A stretch of 64,000 nt of DNA from Streptomyces piniterrae (lineage in GTDB: Bacteria; Actinomycetota; Actinomycetes; Streptomycetales; Streptomycetaceae): assembly GCF_005048155.1 (NCBI RefSeq), contig NZ_SUMB01000002.1, positions 558,001-622,000 of the forward strand, in the 5' to 3' direction. The position numbers and the translations under genes were made by a program. The notes beneath the pieces were generated by a model. The model was not told the origin of the DNA, did no database searches, and was given only the letters and a program-made list of their open reading frames with translations. Of the stretch, positions 43,295-53,197 are shown one piece after another (the first letter of the stretch is position 1; the number at the start of each line of letters is the position of its first letter).

Positions 43295-43378
43295 CGTCCG
43301 GCGGATTCGTGCCAGTGGTGGGCTGGTTCACCGGCCTGCGGCCGCCCGGGTCCACGCGAGTGGGACGACCGGCTCCGC

Positions 43379-43409
43379 CTGTGGGCCATCGGCCACTCCA
43401 CACCCACAG
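43379..43409. terminator. Possible bidirectional hairpin between convergent genes
   Basis: CTGTGGG (43379-43385) pairs with CCCACAG (43403-43409). Short stem between the ATP-grasp stop and the symporter stop. A weak call. Confidence 0.35.
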
Positions 43410-43461
43410 CGGCCGCCGTCCTCCAGCGGGCGACCTTTCGCGTCCGGTCACTGGCCCCGGA

Positions 43462-45057
43462 CTAGAGCTTGGCGCCGATGCCGGTCAGGGCCCGTACCTC
43501 CATCTCCGCCTGCTTGTCGGGGTCCGCGGGGTGCTTGCTGAGAACCGTGCCCAGGTACCCGCAGAGGAAGGAGAGGGGGATCGACACGATGCCCGGGTTG
43601 GTGAGCGGGAACCAGTGGAAGTCGACGCCCTGGACGATGGACGTGGGCGAGCCCGAAATCGCCGGGGAGAAGGCGATCAGTACGAGTCCGGACACCAGCC
43701 CGCCGTAGATGCTCCACAGCGTCCCTGTGGTGTTGAACCGCTTCCAGTAGAGGGAGTAGAGCATGGTGGACAGGTTCGCGGACGCGGCGAGGGCCAGCGC
43801 CAGCGACACCAGGAAGGCGACGTTCTGCCCGTTGGCCACGATGCCGCCGATGATGGCCAGGAAGCCGACCACGATCGCCGTCAGGCGGGCGACTCGGATC
43901 TCGGATCGCGGGTCTGCCTTGCCATGCCGGAGTACGTTGGCGTAGACGTCGTGCGCGAACGACGCGGAAGCGGCGAGCGTCAGGCCGGCGACCACCGCCA
44001 GGATGGTGGCGAACGCCACCGCGGAGACCACCCCGAGCAGCACCGTGCCGCCGATCCGGAAGGCGAGGAGGGGCGCCGCGGAGTTCTCCCCGCCAGGGGC
44101 ATTGAGGATCTTTTCCGAACCCACCAGGGCGGTGGCGGAGTATCCGACGATGAGGATGCCCAGGTAGAAGGTGAACATCGACCAGGAGCACCAGACCACC
44201 GATCGGCGCGCCTCCTTGGCGTTCGGCACGGTGTAGAAGCGCATCAGTACATGTGGAAGGCTGGCGATGCCGAGGACCAGCGACAGGGAGAGCGAGACGA
44301 AGTCGAGCTTGGTCATCGCGTTCCGGCCGTACCAGCCGCCCGGTTCCAGCAGGCGCTCGCCCAACGGGCTGTTCTGCGCCGCTTTTTCCAGCAGGCCGGA
44401 GAGGCTGAAGCCGAACTTGCCGAGGATGAAGACGCTGATGAAGGTCACGCAGAGCAGCAGCAAGGTGGCCTTGATGATCTGCACCCAGGTCGTGCCCTTC
44501 ATGCCGCCGACCAGGACGTAGAAGACCATGACGACGCCGACGCCGGTGATGACCAGGGCCTGCCCGCCCTTGCTGTGCACGTTGAGCAGCAGGGCGATCA
44601 GACCGCCGGCGCCGGCCATCTGCGCCAGCATGTAGAAGAACGTGATCACCAGGGTGGCGTTGGCCGCCGCCGCCCGCACCGGGCGCTGTTTCATCCGGAA
44701 GGCCATCACGTCGCCCACCGTGAACCGGCCGGTATTGCGTAGCCGCTCGCCGATGAGCAGCAGGGCGATCAGCCAGGCGACCAGCCATCCGACCGAGTAG
44801 AGGAATCCGTCGTAGCCGTGGACGGCGATCGCTCCGGAAATTCCGAGAAAGGAGGCCGCGGAGAGGAAGTCGCCGGACAGGGCGATGCCGTTCTGCATAC
44901 CGCTGAAACCACTGCCCGCCGCGTAGTAGTCGGAGGCGGTGGGACTGCTGCCGCTGGCCCGGTAGACGACGAACAAGGTGATGCAGACGAAGACGACGAA
45001 AATGCTCACATTGAGCGCCGGACTGCCGGTCGTACCGGCTGCGATCAGCACCTTCAT
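43462..45057 (-). CDS. Sodium/solute symporter of the acetate-permease (ActP) type
   Basis: 531 residues with 13 predicted spans. Early motif DYYAAGSGFSGMQNGIALSG followed by DFLSAASFLGISGAIAVHGY is the ActP/SSS signature for a monocarboxylate symporter (acetate, propionate or pyruvate), as is LAQMAGAGGLIALLLNVH. ATG 45057 overlaps the stop of the upstream DUF485 gene (ATGA), the same pairing as yjcH-actP in Escherichia coli. It probably takes up acetate. Confidence 0.9.
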   Translation of the reverse strand: MKVLIAAGTTGSPALNVSIFVVFVCITLFVVYRASGSSPTASDYYAAGSGFSGMQNGIALSGDFLSAASFLGISGAIAVHGYDGFLYSVGWLVAWLIALLLIGERLRNTGRFTVGDVMAFRMKQRPVRAAAANATLVITFFYMLAQMAGAGGLIALLLNVHSKGGQALVITGVGVVMVFYVLVGGMKGTTWVQIIKATLLLLCVTFISVFILGKFGFSLSGLLEKAAQNSPLGERLLEPGGWYGRNAMTKLDFVSLSLSLVLGIASLPHVLMRFYTVPNAKEARRSVVWCSWSMFTFYLGILIVGYSATALVGSEKILNAPGGENSAAPLLAFRIGGTVLLGVVSAVAFATILAVVAGLTLAASASFAHDVYANVLRHGKADPRSEIRVARLTAIVVGFLAIIGGIVANGQNVAFLVSLALALAASANLSTMLYSLYWKRFNTTGTLWSIYGGLVSGLVLIAFSPAISGSPTSIVQGVDFHWFPLTNPGIVSIPLSFLCGYLGTVLSKHPADPDKQAEMEVRALTGIGAKL

Positions 45058-45488
45058 TTCCTGCCGGCCTCCGCGTCGGCTCGAACCAGCTCGTGAATCC
45101 GGTCGGTTTGGGGGTCGAGCCGCTTCTTGGCGAAGCGCGCATAGGTCACCACGATCGTGATCGTGGTCAGAAATTGCGCCAGGCCGAAGAGGGTCCCCAC
45201 GTTGATCTCGCCGGTCACCTTGCGCCGCATGAATTCGTTGCCGTAGGCGGAGAACAGGGCGAAGGTGAGGTACCAGCAGAGGAAAAGTGCGGTCATCGGG
45301 AACACGAAAAGCCGCAGCCGACGACGGAGTCGGGCGAACTCCGGGCTGGCCTGGATTGCCGCGAAGTCGGGCTCGCCCGAGGGGCCGCATAAGGGCCGGT
45401 CGCCGGCTTCCGGGAAGGGGCCCGCTGTTCCGTCGTCGACGGCCCGTGCCGATGGGGGTGGAGCGGGAGGCTGCCTGTCTCTCGTCAT
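45054..45488 (-). CDS. DUF485 membrane protein (YjcH-like)
   Basis: 144 residues. A 50-residue Pro/Asp-rich N-terminus, then the DUF485 core: FARLRRRLRLFVFPMTALFL, CWYLTFALFSAYGNEFMRRK, VTGEINVGTLFGLAQFLTTI and TIVVTYARFAKKRLDP, two spans with the conserved N/G-rich loop. It is always adjacent to an acetate-type SSS symporter and is presumed to be a subunit or regulator. First gene of the two-gene operon. Confidence 0.92.
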   Translation of the reverse strand: MTRDRQPPAPPPSARAVDDGTAGPFPEAGDRPLCGPSGEPDFAAIQASPEFARLRRRLRLFVFPMTALFLCWYLTFALFSAYGNEFMRRKVTGEINVGTLFGLAQFLTTITIVVTYARFAKKRLDPQTDRIHELVRADAEAGRK

Positions 45489-45965
45489 AAGTCCCTCCAG
45501 GTCTCGGTGAGTTGACCGGTGCGCCTACCGCCGTTGAGGGAGGGAGTGTAGCGACCCGCCCGGTGCAGTCAAACGCGGGGGGACCGGTAAGGAGCGGCCC
45601 GTTGCGGGCTGGTCGCTACTGGCCGGTTCTGGCCCGCCACGGGGCATTTTGACGGTTCTCCCCGGGGCCCGGGGCATTCGGCCCGTTTACCGATTGCCTG
45701 GGGTGTCGGGCAGCTTCCTGACGGGCCATCACCGAGGAGCTTCTCGCCGGGCATCTCGCCGGTGGTCAAAGTCGCTCGTAAAGCGGGGTCTACGCGCGGA
45801 GTGGTCCCCTCCGGAAACGCCGGACGCGGGACAGCGGAACAGGTCAAGCCATTGGCACGGACGATCAGTTGCCCTACACTCGCCACCGCTCGACCGCTGG
45901 ACATACATCCAGGAAATTCGCGATTCAATTAAATTGCTGCCCAGACCCGGGAGGTAGACCCGCCG
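45489..45965. promoter_or_regulatory. Divergent promoter region of symporter operon and OFA transporter
   Basis: 477 bp between divergent transport operons. Inverted repeats of the CCCCGGGGCCCGGGGC type occur at 45660-45676. No protein-coding frame is recognised. Promoter elements cannot be resolved by eye. Confidence 0.45.
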
Positions 45966-47333
45966 GTGGGACTCCTTGAGCATTCCCGCATCATCGCGCG
46001 ACCGGGATGGAATCGCTGGCTGGTCCCTCCGGCTGCGCTGGCGATCCACCTGTCGATAGGTCAGGTATACGCCTGGAGCGTTTTCAAATTACCGCTGGAG
46101 AGCGCCCTGCATATCTCGGGGGCGGCCAGCGCATTACCCTTCCAGGTGGGCATTCTCGTGCTGGGGCTCTCCGCGGCCTTCGGCGGCACCCTCGTCGAGA
46201 GCAGGGGCCCGCGCTGGGCCATGCTCGTCTCGTTGGTGGCCTTCTCCTGCGGATTCCTGATCGCCGCACTCGGCGTCGCCACCCGCTCCTACTGGCTGGT
46301 GGTCTTCGGCTATGGCTTCGTCGGCGGAATCGGCCTGGGCATCGGCTACATCTCGCCGGTGTCCACCCTGATGAAGTGGTTCCCCGACCGGCCGGGCATG
46401 GCCACCGGCACCGCGATCATGGGCTTCGGCGGCGGCGCACTGATCGCCTCGCCCTGGTCGACGCAGATGCTCTCCGCCTTCGGCAGCGACACGGGTGGGA
46501 TCGCGAAGACCTTCCTCGTGCACGGCGTGACCTACGCCGCCCTCATGACGCTCGGCGTGATGCTCGTGCGCGTGCCGCCCCAGGGATGGCGGCCGGCCGG
46601 CTGGCGGCCCGGCGAGGACACCGGAAAGCGGCTCGTGACGACCGCGAACGTCTCCGCGAAGAACGCCGTGCGCACGCCGCAGTTCTGGTTGCTGTGGGTC
46701 GTGCTGTGCATGAACGTGACGGCCGGGATCGGAATCCTGCAGAAGGCCGCGCCGATGATCCAGGACTTCTTCCGGGACACCGCAACCCCGGTCAGCGTGA
46801 CAGCCGCCGCCGGGTTCGTCGCGCTGCTGTCCCTGGCCAACATGACCGGCCGGATCCTGTGGTCGTCGGTCTCCGACGTGATCGGCCGCAAGAACGTCTA
46901 TCGGCTGTATCTGGGCGTCGGCGCTCTGCTCTATCTGACCCTGCTGCTCGGCAAGAACAGCAGCGTGACGCTGTTCATCGTCGCCGCCATGGTGATTCTT
47001 TCCTTCTACGGCGGGGGATTCGCCACCGTCCCCGCCTACCTGAAAGACCTGTTCGGCGGGTACCAGGTCGGTGCGATCCACGGCCGGCTGCTGACCGCCT
47101 GGTCCGTTGCCGGAGTTGCGGGGCCGGCCATCGTGGACGCCATCGCGGACATGAGGCAGCAAGCCGGACACACCGGGCCGAGCATGTACACCCTCTCGTT
47201 CTCCATCATGACCGCGCTGCTCATCATCGGATTCCTGGCCAACGAACTGGTGCGCGCGGTTGATCCGAAGTTCCACGAGCCCGAGACGACGGTCCGCAGC
47301 GAGCCCGACCCCGTCCCGGCCAAGAACGTCTAG
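45966..47333 (+). CDS. MFS transporter, oxalate/formate antiporter (OFA) type
   Basis: 455 residues with 12 spans. PPAALAIHLSIGQVYAWSVF near the start and GFVGGIGLGIGYISPVSTLM with KWFPDRPGMATGTAIMGFGG are the OFA family markers. The second half has GRILWSSVSDVIGRKNVYRL and the LFGGYQVGAIHGRLLTAWSV segment. GTG 45966 has GGAGGTAG 11 nt upstream. It is divergent from an acetate symporter, so transport of a small organic acid is likely; the actual substrate is unknown. Confidence 0.88.
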   Translation: MGLLEHSRIIARPGWNRWLVPPAALAIHLSIGQVYAWSVFKLPLESALHISGAASALPFQVGILVLGLSAAFGGTLVESRGPRWAMLVSLVAFSCGFLIAALGVATRSYWLVVFGYGFVGGIGLGIGYISPVSTLMKWFPDRPGMATGTAIMGFGGGALIASPWSTQMLSAFGSDTGGIAKTFLVHGVTYAALMTLGVMLVRVPPQGWRPAGWRPGEDTGKRLVTTANVSAKNAVRTPQFWLLWVVLCMNVTAGIGILQKAAPMIQDFFRDTATPVSVTAAAGFVALLSLANMTGRILWSSVSDVIGRKNVYRLYLGVGALLYLTLLLGKNSSVTLFIVAAMVILSFYGGGFATVPAYLKDLFGGYQVGAIHGRLLTAWSVAGVAGPAIVDAIADMRQQAGHTGPSMYTLSFSIMTALLIIGFLANELVRAVDPKFHEPETTVRSEPDPVPAKNV

Positions 47334-47622
47334 AAACGCGGTGCATAGCGACGGAACAGGTACGGACGGGCCCTGACGAATCGCCGGTTGTTCGTGAACT
47401 GAAGTAGGGATTCCAAAAAGTGCGTGGTGGGCTCGGTCCGACGGAAGGCCTCGCCGAGACGATGCGAGGGGGCGAAGCGCTCGCGGTACGGCCCCGAGTG
47501 GTGCCGGGGTACGCGGTACTCGCGCGGGAGCCGGCTTCGCCCTCAGGAGAACCCCGCATCGCGAAACAACCTCGTGAGCTCTTGGTGCGCGGCACCCGGT
47601 TCCAGGGCGGGGGACACCTCTC
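47334..47622. other. Intergenic region before conservon 2
   Basis: 289 bp, likely promoter and leader; no gene recognised. Confidence 0.4.
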
Positions 47623-50466
47623 GTGACCCCGGCAAGGCATGCGTGCCCGCGGGTGCGCCGGGTGCCGCAGTGGTCCACCGTCGTGCAGTGGCGCAACTGG
47701 CGGCTGCCCGTCAAGTTGGCCGCTGTCCTGGTGGTGCCGGCGCTGCTCGGCGTCGCCTCGTCGGTGGTGCAGATCCAGCGAGAGGTCGCACGCGCAGAGG
47801 AGTACGCGGACATCCAGCAGCTGGTCGAACTGCGGGGTGACCTGACGTCGTTGATCGGCGGACTGCGGCAGGAGCGGACCCTGTCCGCCGAGAGCCTGGG
47901 CGGCCGCTCGCCCGTGGATCAAGCCACACTCCGGCGACAGGCCCTCGACGTCGATCACGCCGAAGCGTCCGTCAGGCGCACGGCCACCAAGCTCTGCCGC
48001 CTCGACCAGGTCTCGAAGACCCGGTACGACGAGGCGGGCACGTTCCTGCGACGGTTGCCCGCGCTGCGCTTCCAGGTGGGCTCGGGCAGCATCGCGGCGC
48101 GGAGCGCCACGCAGCAGTACAGCGCGGTCATCAAGAGCGTGCTGGATCTGGACCAGGCCCTGGTCAACCAGTTCGGCGACCCCCAACTCTCCCGGCCGGC
48201 GACCGCGTCCTACGACCTGGAGGTGGCCCAGGAGCAGATCGGCCTCCAGCACGTCCTCATGCTGGAGGCGGCCAGGCCCGGCGGCCTGCGGGACCGGGAG
48301 CTGGGCCGGGCGCTGCAGGACTCCGACACCAGGTTGCGGGACAAGCTCGCCGACTTCCGGGCCCTGGTCACCCCGGTACAGGAGAAGGCCTATGCGGAAA
48401 CGGTGACCGGCACGGCCGTCGAGCGGCGCGCCCAACTGGTGAACATCGCACTGTCCCAGCCGGAGGCGTCCGACGACGCGGGGCGGGGCACTTCGTGGGA
48501 GATCCCGGTCAAGGACTGGAACGACAGCTCCGAGCGCACCGGCGAGCTGATGGACAAGGTGCAACTCGGGCTTGCCCATGACCTGCGCACGGTCTCCGCC
48601 GAGCTGCAGGACCAGACCAGCGACCGGGCGGGCGCGGCGTCCGTGATCCTGCTGGCGGTGCTGCTGCTCGCCGTCGGCATCGGTGTGCTGATCGGCCGCT
48701 ATCTGCTGCGGTCGCTGGTCGTACTCCGCTCGACTGCCCTCGACGTGGCCGAGCGCCGGCTGCCGGACGCGGTCGCGAACATCCGCGAGGGCCATCTGCC
48801 GAACGCGGCGGTCGAGTCGGTGCCGGTGCACACCACCGAGGAGTTCGGGGAGCTCGCGCGGGCCTTCGAGGCAGTACACGGCCAGGCCGTGCGGCTGGCG
48901 GTCGAGCAGGCCACGCTGCGCAGCGATCTGCGGAACACCTTGGTGAACCTCTCCCGGCGCAGCCAGAGCCTGGTGGAGCGCCAGTTGCAGCTGATGGAGC
49001 AGTTGGAACGGCACGAGGAGGACCCGGACCAACTGGCCAGCCTCTTCAAGCTCGACCACCTCGCGACGCGGATGCGGCGCAACAACGAGAACCTGATGGT
49101 GCTCTCCGGCAGCGAGCTGGCCCGCCGCTTCGATCAGCTCGTGCCGATGGGAAACGTACTGCGGGCCGCGGTTTCCGAGATCGAGCACTACCAGCGCGCT
49201 GTGGTGCAACTCCCGGCGCCCCTGGAGGTGATCGGGTACGTGGCCGGTGACCTGGCGCGGCTGGTCGCCGAGCTGATGGACAACGCCACCAGCTTCTCCC
49301 CGCCGGACACCCAGGTGGTCATCGGCAGCAGCTGGCGGCGCGACGGCTCGGTGCTGATCGACATCCTGGACCAGGGCATCGGGATGAACGACGCCGAACT
49401 GGCCGAGGCCAACCGGCGGGTGGCGGCGGGCACCTCCGCTGACGTGCCCACCTCGCGGCAGATGGGCCTGTTCGTGGTCGGCCGGCTGGCAGCCCGGCAC
49501 GGCCTCAGCGTGAAGCTGACGATGGACCAGAAGGGCAGCGGCGTCCGCGCCTTGGTGCGCGTACCGGCTGAGCTGGTGAAGGCGGACGCCTCACGTGATC
49601 TGGGCCGAGAGGGAACCCTGCTGAGCACGCCGGCCACCAAGCCCGCCTCGCGGGTGGCGGCACTCCAGGCGAACAACGCGGTCACCGCGGGCACGTTGCC
49701 GCGCCGGGGCGGTGGCCGGGCGCCCGCCGCAGCCCGCGTCGACGACCCCACTACGGCCCCCGAGCGCACCCCCGACGCCGCCGAGCCGGACCACTGGGCC
49801 GACTCCGGGGCGTATGCGGACCTGTCCGCGACAGCCCCGCCCACACCAGTCACCGAGGACGCGCCGGACGTCACCGACACCGGCCCTCCCAACGGGACAC
49901 CCGTGTACGGCCACGCCCTCCAGGACGCCACGCACCGGCCCGCGCCGCAGATGCCGTCCGGACCCGCAGACCCACGCGACGCCGAGACTTCGTGGTTCCA
50001 GCCGGCCACGCCGACGTGGCCGGGCGCCACCCCCCAGGACATCGCACGCCCACCCGCGCCGCCCGCCGCGAACGCGCCCGAGCCGCATACGTCGAAGGAC
50101 ACCGACGGGTTCTCCTGGTTCGCGTCCGAGGCGGCCCGCCCTCCCACGGCAGAGCCGCCGGACACCCCGCAACCGCCGCCCACCGTGGGCCCGCCCGAAC
50201 CCGCAGCGCCGCGCCGGCCGCCGGCGCCCGAGCCAACGGGCGATGCGGAGACGGGCGATGCGGAGACGGGCGATGCGGAGACGGCCGACCACACGCCGGT
50301 CGGACTGCCCAAGCGGGTACCGCGCGCGAACCTGGCACCCGGGCTGGCCGCACCGCGCGCCGGTGCCGCCGGCGACGTACCCGCGAGCCAGGACGCCAGC
50401 CGGACCCGCGGGTTCCTCGACAGCTACCAGGCAGGAATCCGTCAGGCTCGCCCCGACGAGACGTGA
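47623..50466 (+). CDS. cvnA: Conservon sensor-like kinase (CvnA) with NIT and HAMP domains, copy 2
   Basis: 947 residues. Two spans (about 28-48 LPVKLAAVLVVPALLGVASS and about 344-364 VILLAVLLLAVGIGVLIGRY) flank a long extracellular helical NIT-type sensor region (IGGLRQERTLSAESLGG). A HAMP domain follows (LRSTALDVAERRLPDAVANI), then a DHp-like helix (FKLDHLATRMRRNNENLMVL) and a HATPase domain with N box LVAELMDNATSF and G1 DQGIGMND. The last 250 residues are a Pro/Thr/Asp-rich tail with a GDAETGDAET repeat. The sensor module probably binds a ligand; in conservons signals pass through CvnB-CvnD. GTG 47623. Confidence 0.92.
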   Translation: MTPARHACPRVRRVPQWSTVVQWRNWRLPVKLAAVLVVPALLGVASSVVQIQREVARAEEYADIQQLVELRGDLTSLIGGLRQERTLSAESLGGRSPVDQATLRRQALDVDHAEASVRRTATKLCRLDQVSKTRYDEAGTFLRRLPALRFQVGSGSIAARSATQQYSAVIKSVLDLDQALVNQFGDPQLSRPATASYDLEVAQEQIGLQHVLMLEAARPGGLRDRELGRALQDSDTRLRDKLADFRALVTPVQEKAYAETVTGTAVERRAQLVNIALSQPEASDDAGRGTSWEIPVKDWNDSSERTGELMDKVQLGLAHDLRTVSAELQDQTSDRAGAASVILLAVLLLAVGIGVLIGRYLLRSLVVLRSTALDVAERRLPDAVANIREGHLPNAAVESVPVHTTEEFGELARAFEAVHGQAVRLAVEQATLRSDLRNTLVNLSRRSQSLVERQLQLMEQLERHEEDPDQLASLFKLDHLATRMRRNNENLMVLSGSELARRFDQLVPMGNVLRAAVSEIEHYQRAVVQLPAPLEVIGYVAGDLARLVAELMDNATSFSPPDTQVVIGSSWRRDGSVLIDILDQGIGMNDAELAEANRRVAAGTSADVPTSRQMGLFVVGRLAARHGLSVKLTMDQKGSGVRALVRVPAELVKADASRDLGREGTLLSTPATKPASRVAALQANNAVTAGTLPRRGGGRAPAAARVDDPTTAPERTPDAAEPDHWADSGAYADLSATAPPTPVTEDAPDVTDTGPPNGTPVYGHALQDATHRPAPQMPSGPADPRDAETSWFQPATPTWPGATPQDIARPPAPPAANAPEPHTSKDTDGFSWFASEAARPPTAEPPDTPQPPPTVGPPEPAAPRRPPAPEPTGDAETGDAETGDAETADHTPVGLPKRVPRANLAPGLAAPRAGAAGDVPASQDASRTRGFLDSYQAGIRQARPDET

Positions 50467-50500
50467 CAGCACCCCGACGAGCCCGGCAGGAGAACCTCCC

Positions 50501-50944
50501 ATGACCGCACCCCAGCTCCGGCAGATGAGCAAGTTCGGATGGCTGGTCACCAACTTCACCGAGCGCGTGCCCAACGTGGCCCACGCCGTGGTGGTCTCGG
50601 TCGACGGGCTGATGCTGACCGCGTCGAACCGAATACCGGATGCCCATGCCCAGCAGCTCGCCGCGATCGCGGCAGGCGCTGTCAGCCTGATCCAGGGCGC
50701 CGCGAGCTGTTTTGAGACCGGTGGCATACGGCGGACCGTCGTACAGATGAAGAACGGGATCATGCTCCTTATGTCGATCAAGGACGGCTCGTGCCTCGCG
50801 GTGCTGGCAGCGCCGGACTGCGAGATAGGCCAGATCGCCTACGAGATGACCGTGCTCGTCGACCAGGTGGGCGAGATCCTGACCCCGGAACTACGCGCCG
50901 AGTTGTACGAACTGAACCAGGCCGCCGCTCAGCAGCCGGGATAG
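50501..50944 (+). CDS. cvnB: Roadblock/LC7 protein (CvnB), copy 2
   Basis: 147 residues: FGWLVTNFTERVPNVAHAVV, VSVDGLMLTASNRIPDAHAQ and CLAVLAAPDCEIGQIAYEMT of the roadblock fold. AGGAGAACCTCCC stands before ATG 50501. Member of conservon 2. Confidence 0.92.
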   Translation: MTAPQLRQMSKFGWLVTNFTERVPNVAHAVVVSVDGLMLTASNRIPDAHAQQLAAIAAGAVSLIQGAASCFETGGIRRTVVQMKNGIMLLMSIKDGSCLAVLAAPDCEIGQIAYEMTVLVDQVGEILTPELRAELYELNQAAAQQPG

Positions 50945-50951
50945 GGCGACC

Positions 50952-51566
50952 ATGAGCACCGGTGGAGGCCCACTCGGACCCCCGGGGGAGGGCCAGGGGC
51001 CGGAGGACGACCAGACGTTCGCCGACGTGCTCAACGCGTTCAGCTGGGACAACGCACGACGCAGGCGGAAACGCTCCGAGCCCGGCGACCAGCCCCAGGC
51101 CGCGCCTCGCCAGGAGACGGACACCCCGCCGACGCATCCGGCGCCGGGCTCCCCGGAGGCCGCTCCGCCCGCGGACCCGCTCAGCGCCTGGACGCCCGAG
51201 CGCCAGTATCAGGACACCGACCAGTACGTGGCCTCGATCGTCCGCGCCTACACCTGGACCGGCGGCCGGACCAGGTCGAACCATCACTTCGAGATCGAGA
51301 CCCTGGTGACGGCCACCGCACTGGGCTACCGCTCCACGGCCATCGCGCAGACGGAGTACCGCGCGGTGATCGGGCTGTGCGGACAGCCGGTATCGGTGGC
51401 CGAGGTGGCCGCGCTGCTCTCGTTCCCCCTAGGGGTGGCCAAAGTGCTGCTCGGTGACATGGCGGAGCGCGGACTGATCACAGTGCATCAGACCGCCACC
51501 ACCAACGGCACCACCCCGGACTGCGCGCTCATAGAGCGGGTGCTGAGCGGACTGCGGCGGCTCTAG
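50952..51566 (+). CDS. cvnC: DUF742 protein (CvnC) with Pro-rich N-terminus, copy 2
   Basis: 204 residues. The first 90 are charged and Pro-rich; the DUF742 core is SIVRAYTWTGGRTRSNHHFE, IETLVTATALGYRSTAIAQT, VSVAEVAALLSFPLGVAKVL and LGDMAERGLITVHQ. Unlike copy 1, no GTPase (CvnD) or P450 follows, so conservon 2 stops here, 350 bp before an unrelated operon. Confidence 0.9.
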   Translation: MSTGGGPLGPPGEGQGPEDDQTFADVLNAFSWDNARRRRKRSEPGDQPQAAPRQETDTPPTHPAPGSPEAAPPADPLSAWTPERQYQDTDQYVASIVRAYTWTGGRTRSNHHFEIETLVTATALGYRSTAIAQTEYRAVIGLCGQPVSVAEVAALLSFPLGVAKVLLGDMAERGLITVHQTATTNGTTPDCALIERVLSGLRRL

Positions 51567-51916
51567 GCGTACACAGATTCGCGGGCCATGGGGCGGGGGC
51601 TTCTTCCGGCCCTATGACGTACAGGCCACGAGCTGCGCTGCATACGCGGACTCGAAGAAACAGAGGTTTCTGGTCACCTTTGCCTTGCATGTGTCCAGGT
51701 GTGTCTCTCATGTGCGATATCTTCTATGGCGTTCCCTCGTGACGGGACGTCAAATGCGACGACGGCACGACGCCGGGAGGGCCGTACACACGCCCCCCGC
51801 GGAACGACCACGAAAACCGGTACGTGACGCACGGGCGCCTCTCTGCGCCCTCGTCACAGCTTCGCCGTGCCGGCAGACCGTACCGCCACCGTCCGCATCA
51901 CCTAGGCAAAGGCCGC
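51567..51916. other. Intergenic region before the LuxE/LuxC operon
   Basis: 350 bp with no gene recognised; must carry the promoter of the five-gene operon. Confidence 0.45.
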
Positions 51917-53197
51917 ATGTCCGTTCATCCGCTAGCGAACCTCATACATCACGCCCGCCATAACTCGCCCTTCTACTCCGATCTCTACGCGGCGCTCCCG
52001 CCGGCCGTGACGGACCTCACCGCACTGCCCGTCGTGGACCAGGACTCCTTCTGGGCGGCCAACACCGTCCAGGGCAACCGCGTTCTGACCGGCCCGCTGG
52101 CGGAGGCGGTCGTCTACAAGACCGGCGGAACCACCGGCGCGCCGAAGTTCTCGTACTACAGCCGTGAGGAGTGGCGGGAGTTCGTCACCGCCTTCGGCCA
52201 GGGTCTCGTGGACGCCGGGCTGCGGCCCGGCCACCGGGTGGCGGACCTGTTCTACGCCGGGGATTTGTACGCCAGCTTTCTCTTCGTCCTGGACTCCCTG
52301 GCCCACGCGCCCGTCGAGAACGTGCGCCTCCCCATCGGCGGGGCCGCTCCTCTGGAGACCACCGTTCCCGCACTGGAGGACTTCCGGGCGCAGGTGGTGG
52401 CGGGCACCCCGACCACGCTGTGCCGGCTCGCCGCGCACCTGGTGGCCACGGGCCGTCAGCTGCCCGCGGTGGAGCTGCTGTTCTTCGGCGGCGAGCCGAT
52501 GTTCGCCGACCAGCGGCCACTGCTGGCCGCCGCGTTCCCCAACGCCGAACCGCGGTCGCTGGGTTATGCGAGCGTCGACGCCGGCCTCCTCGGTCGTCCC
52601 GTCCCCGGTCCTGACCCGCGCGTGCATCGCACCTTCACCCCGCACACCGTCGTGGAGATCCTCGACGAGACGACCGGGGAGCCCATTCGGGAGACCGGCC
52701 GACCAGGGCGCGTCGTGGTGACCCAGCTCTACCGCCGCCTCATGCCCGTCCTGCGTTACCCCGCCGGAGACCGCGCCGAGTGGACGGACCCCGAGGCCGG
52801 CTGCTTCCGCATCCTGGGCCGGGCCGACGAGGGCGTGCGGGTGGGACCCGTGTCGCTGTCCGCGCAGGACGCGCAGGACGCCGTCGCCGAGGCGGATTCC
52901 GGCGGGCGCATCGTGAGCACCCAGCTTGTGGTGCGGCGCTGGGAGAACCGCGACGGGCTCGTGCTGCGCCTGGTCACAGTGCCCGGGGGCGCCGGCGCGG
53001 ATGACGATGCAGTGCTGGAGGCCCTGGGCCGTACGGTCGTCGACGGGCTGAACCGGGCCCGGCCGCTGTACCCGGAGAGCGTGGCCGCCGGGCACGTCCA
53101 CCCGCTCACCGTCGAGTGGGCGCACCACACCGACCTGGTGGTCAATTCCCGCTCGGGCAAGCTGGTCCGGGTGGTCGACGAGAGGCCGACCTCGTGA
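51917..53197 (+). CDS. PaaK-like adenylate-forming ligase
   Basis: 426 residues, ANL-fold acyl-activating enzyme of the phenylacetate-CoA ligase type. NSPFYSDLYAALPP opens the N-terminal region; the AMP/phosphate loop is TGGTTGAPK at 69-77; the aromatic-carboxylate region is YAGDLYASFLFVLDSLAHAP; the A4-A5-like segment is FFGGEPMFADQRPLLAAAFP with YASVDAGLLG. A C-terminal lobe with RPGRVVVTQLYRRLMPVLRY and GDRAEW (hinge) and a terminal Lys in SRSGKLVRV completes the fold. It would activate an aryl or acyl acid as the adenylate. First gene of a five-gene coupled operon; its stop overlaps the MFS start (GTGA). Confidence 0.85.
   Translation: MSVHPLANLIHHARHNSPFYSDLYAALPPAVTDLTALPVVDQDSFWAANTVQGNRVLTGPLAEAVVYKTGGTTGAPKFSYYSREEWREFVTAFGQGLVDAGLRPGHRVADLFYAGDLYASFLFVLDSLAHAPVENVRLPIGGAAPLETTVPALEDFRAQVVAGTPTTLCRLAAHLVATGRQLPAVELLFFGGEPMFADQRPLLAAAFPNAEPRSLGYASVDAGLLGRPVPGPDPRVHRTFTPHTVVEILDETTGEPIRETGRPGRVVVTQLYRRLMPVLRYPAGDRAEWTDPEAGCFRILGRADEGVRVGPVSLSAQDAQDAVAEADSGGRIVSTQLVVRRWENRDGLVLRLVTVPGGAGADDDAVLEALGRTVVDGLNRARPLYPESVAAGHVHPLTVEWAHHTDLVVNSRSGKLVRVVDERPTS

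Noticed and set aside
47224..49500. Very long minus-strand ORF opposite the OFA transporter and conservon 2 kinase
   Set aside because: It is the antisense of two well-supported genes. High GC keeps the reverse frame open; the translation is Arg/Gly/His-rich with no domain.
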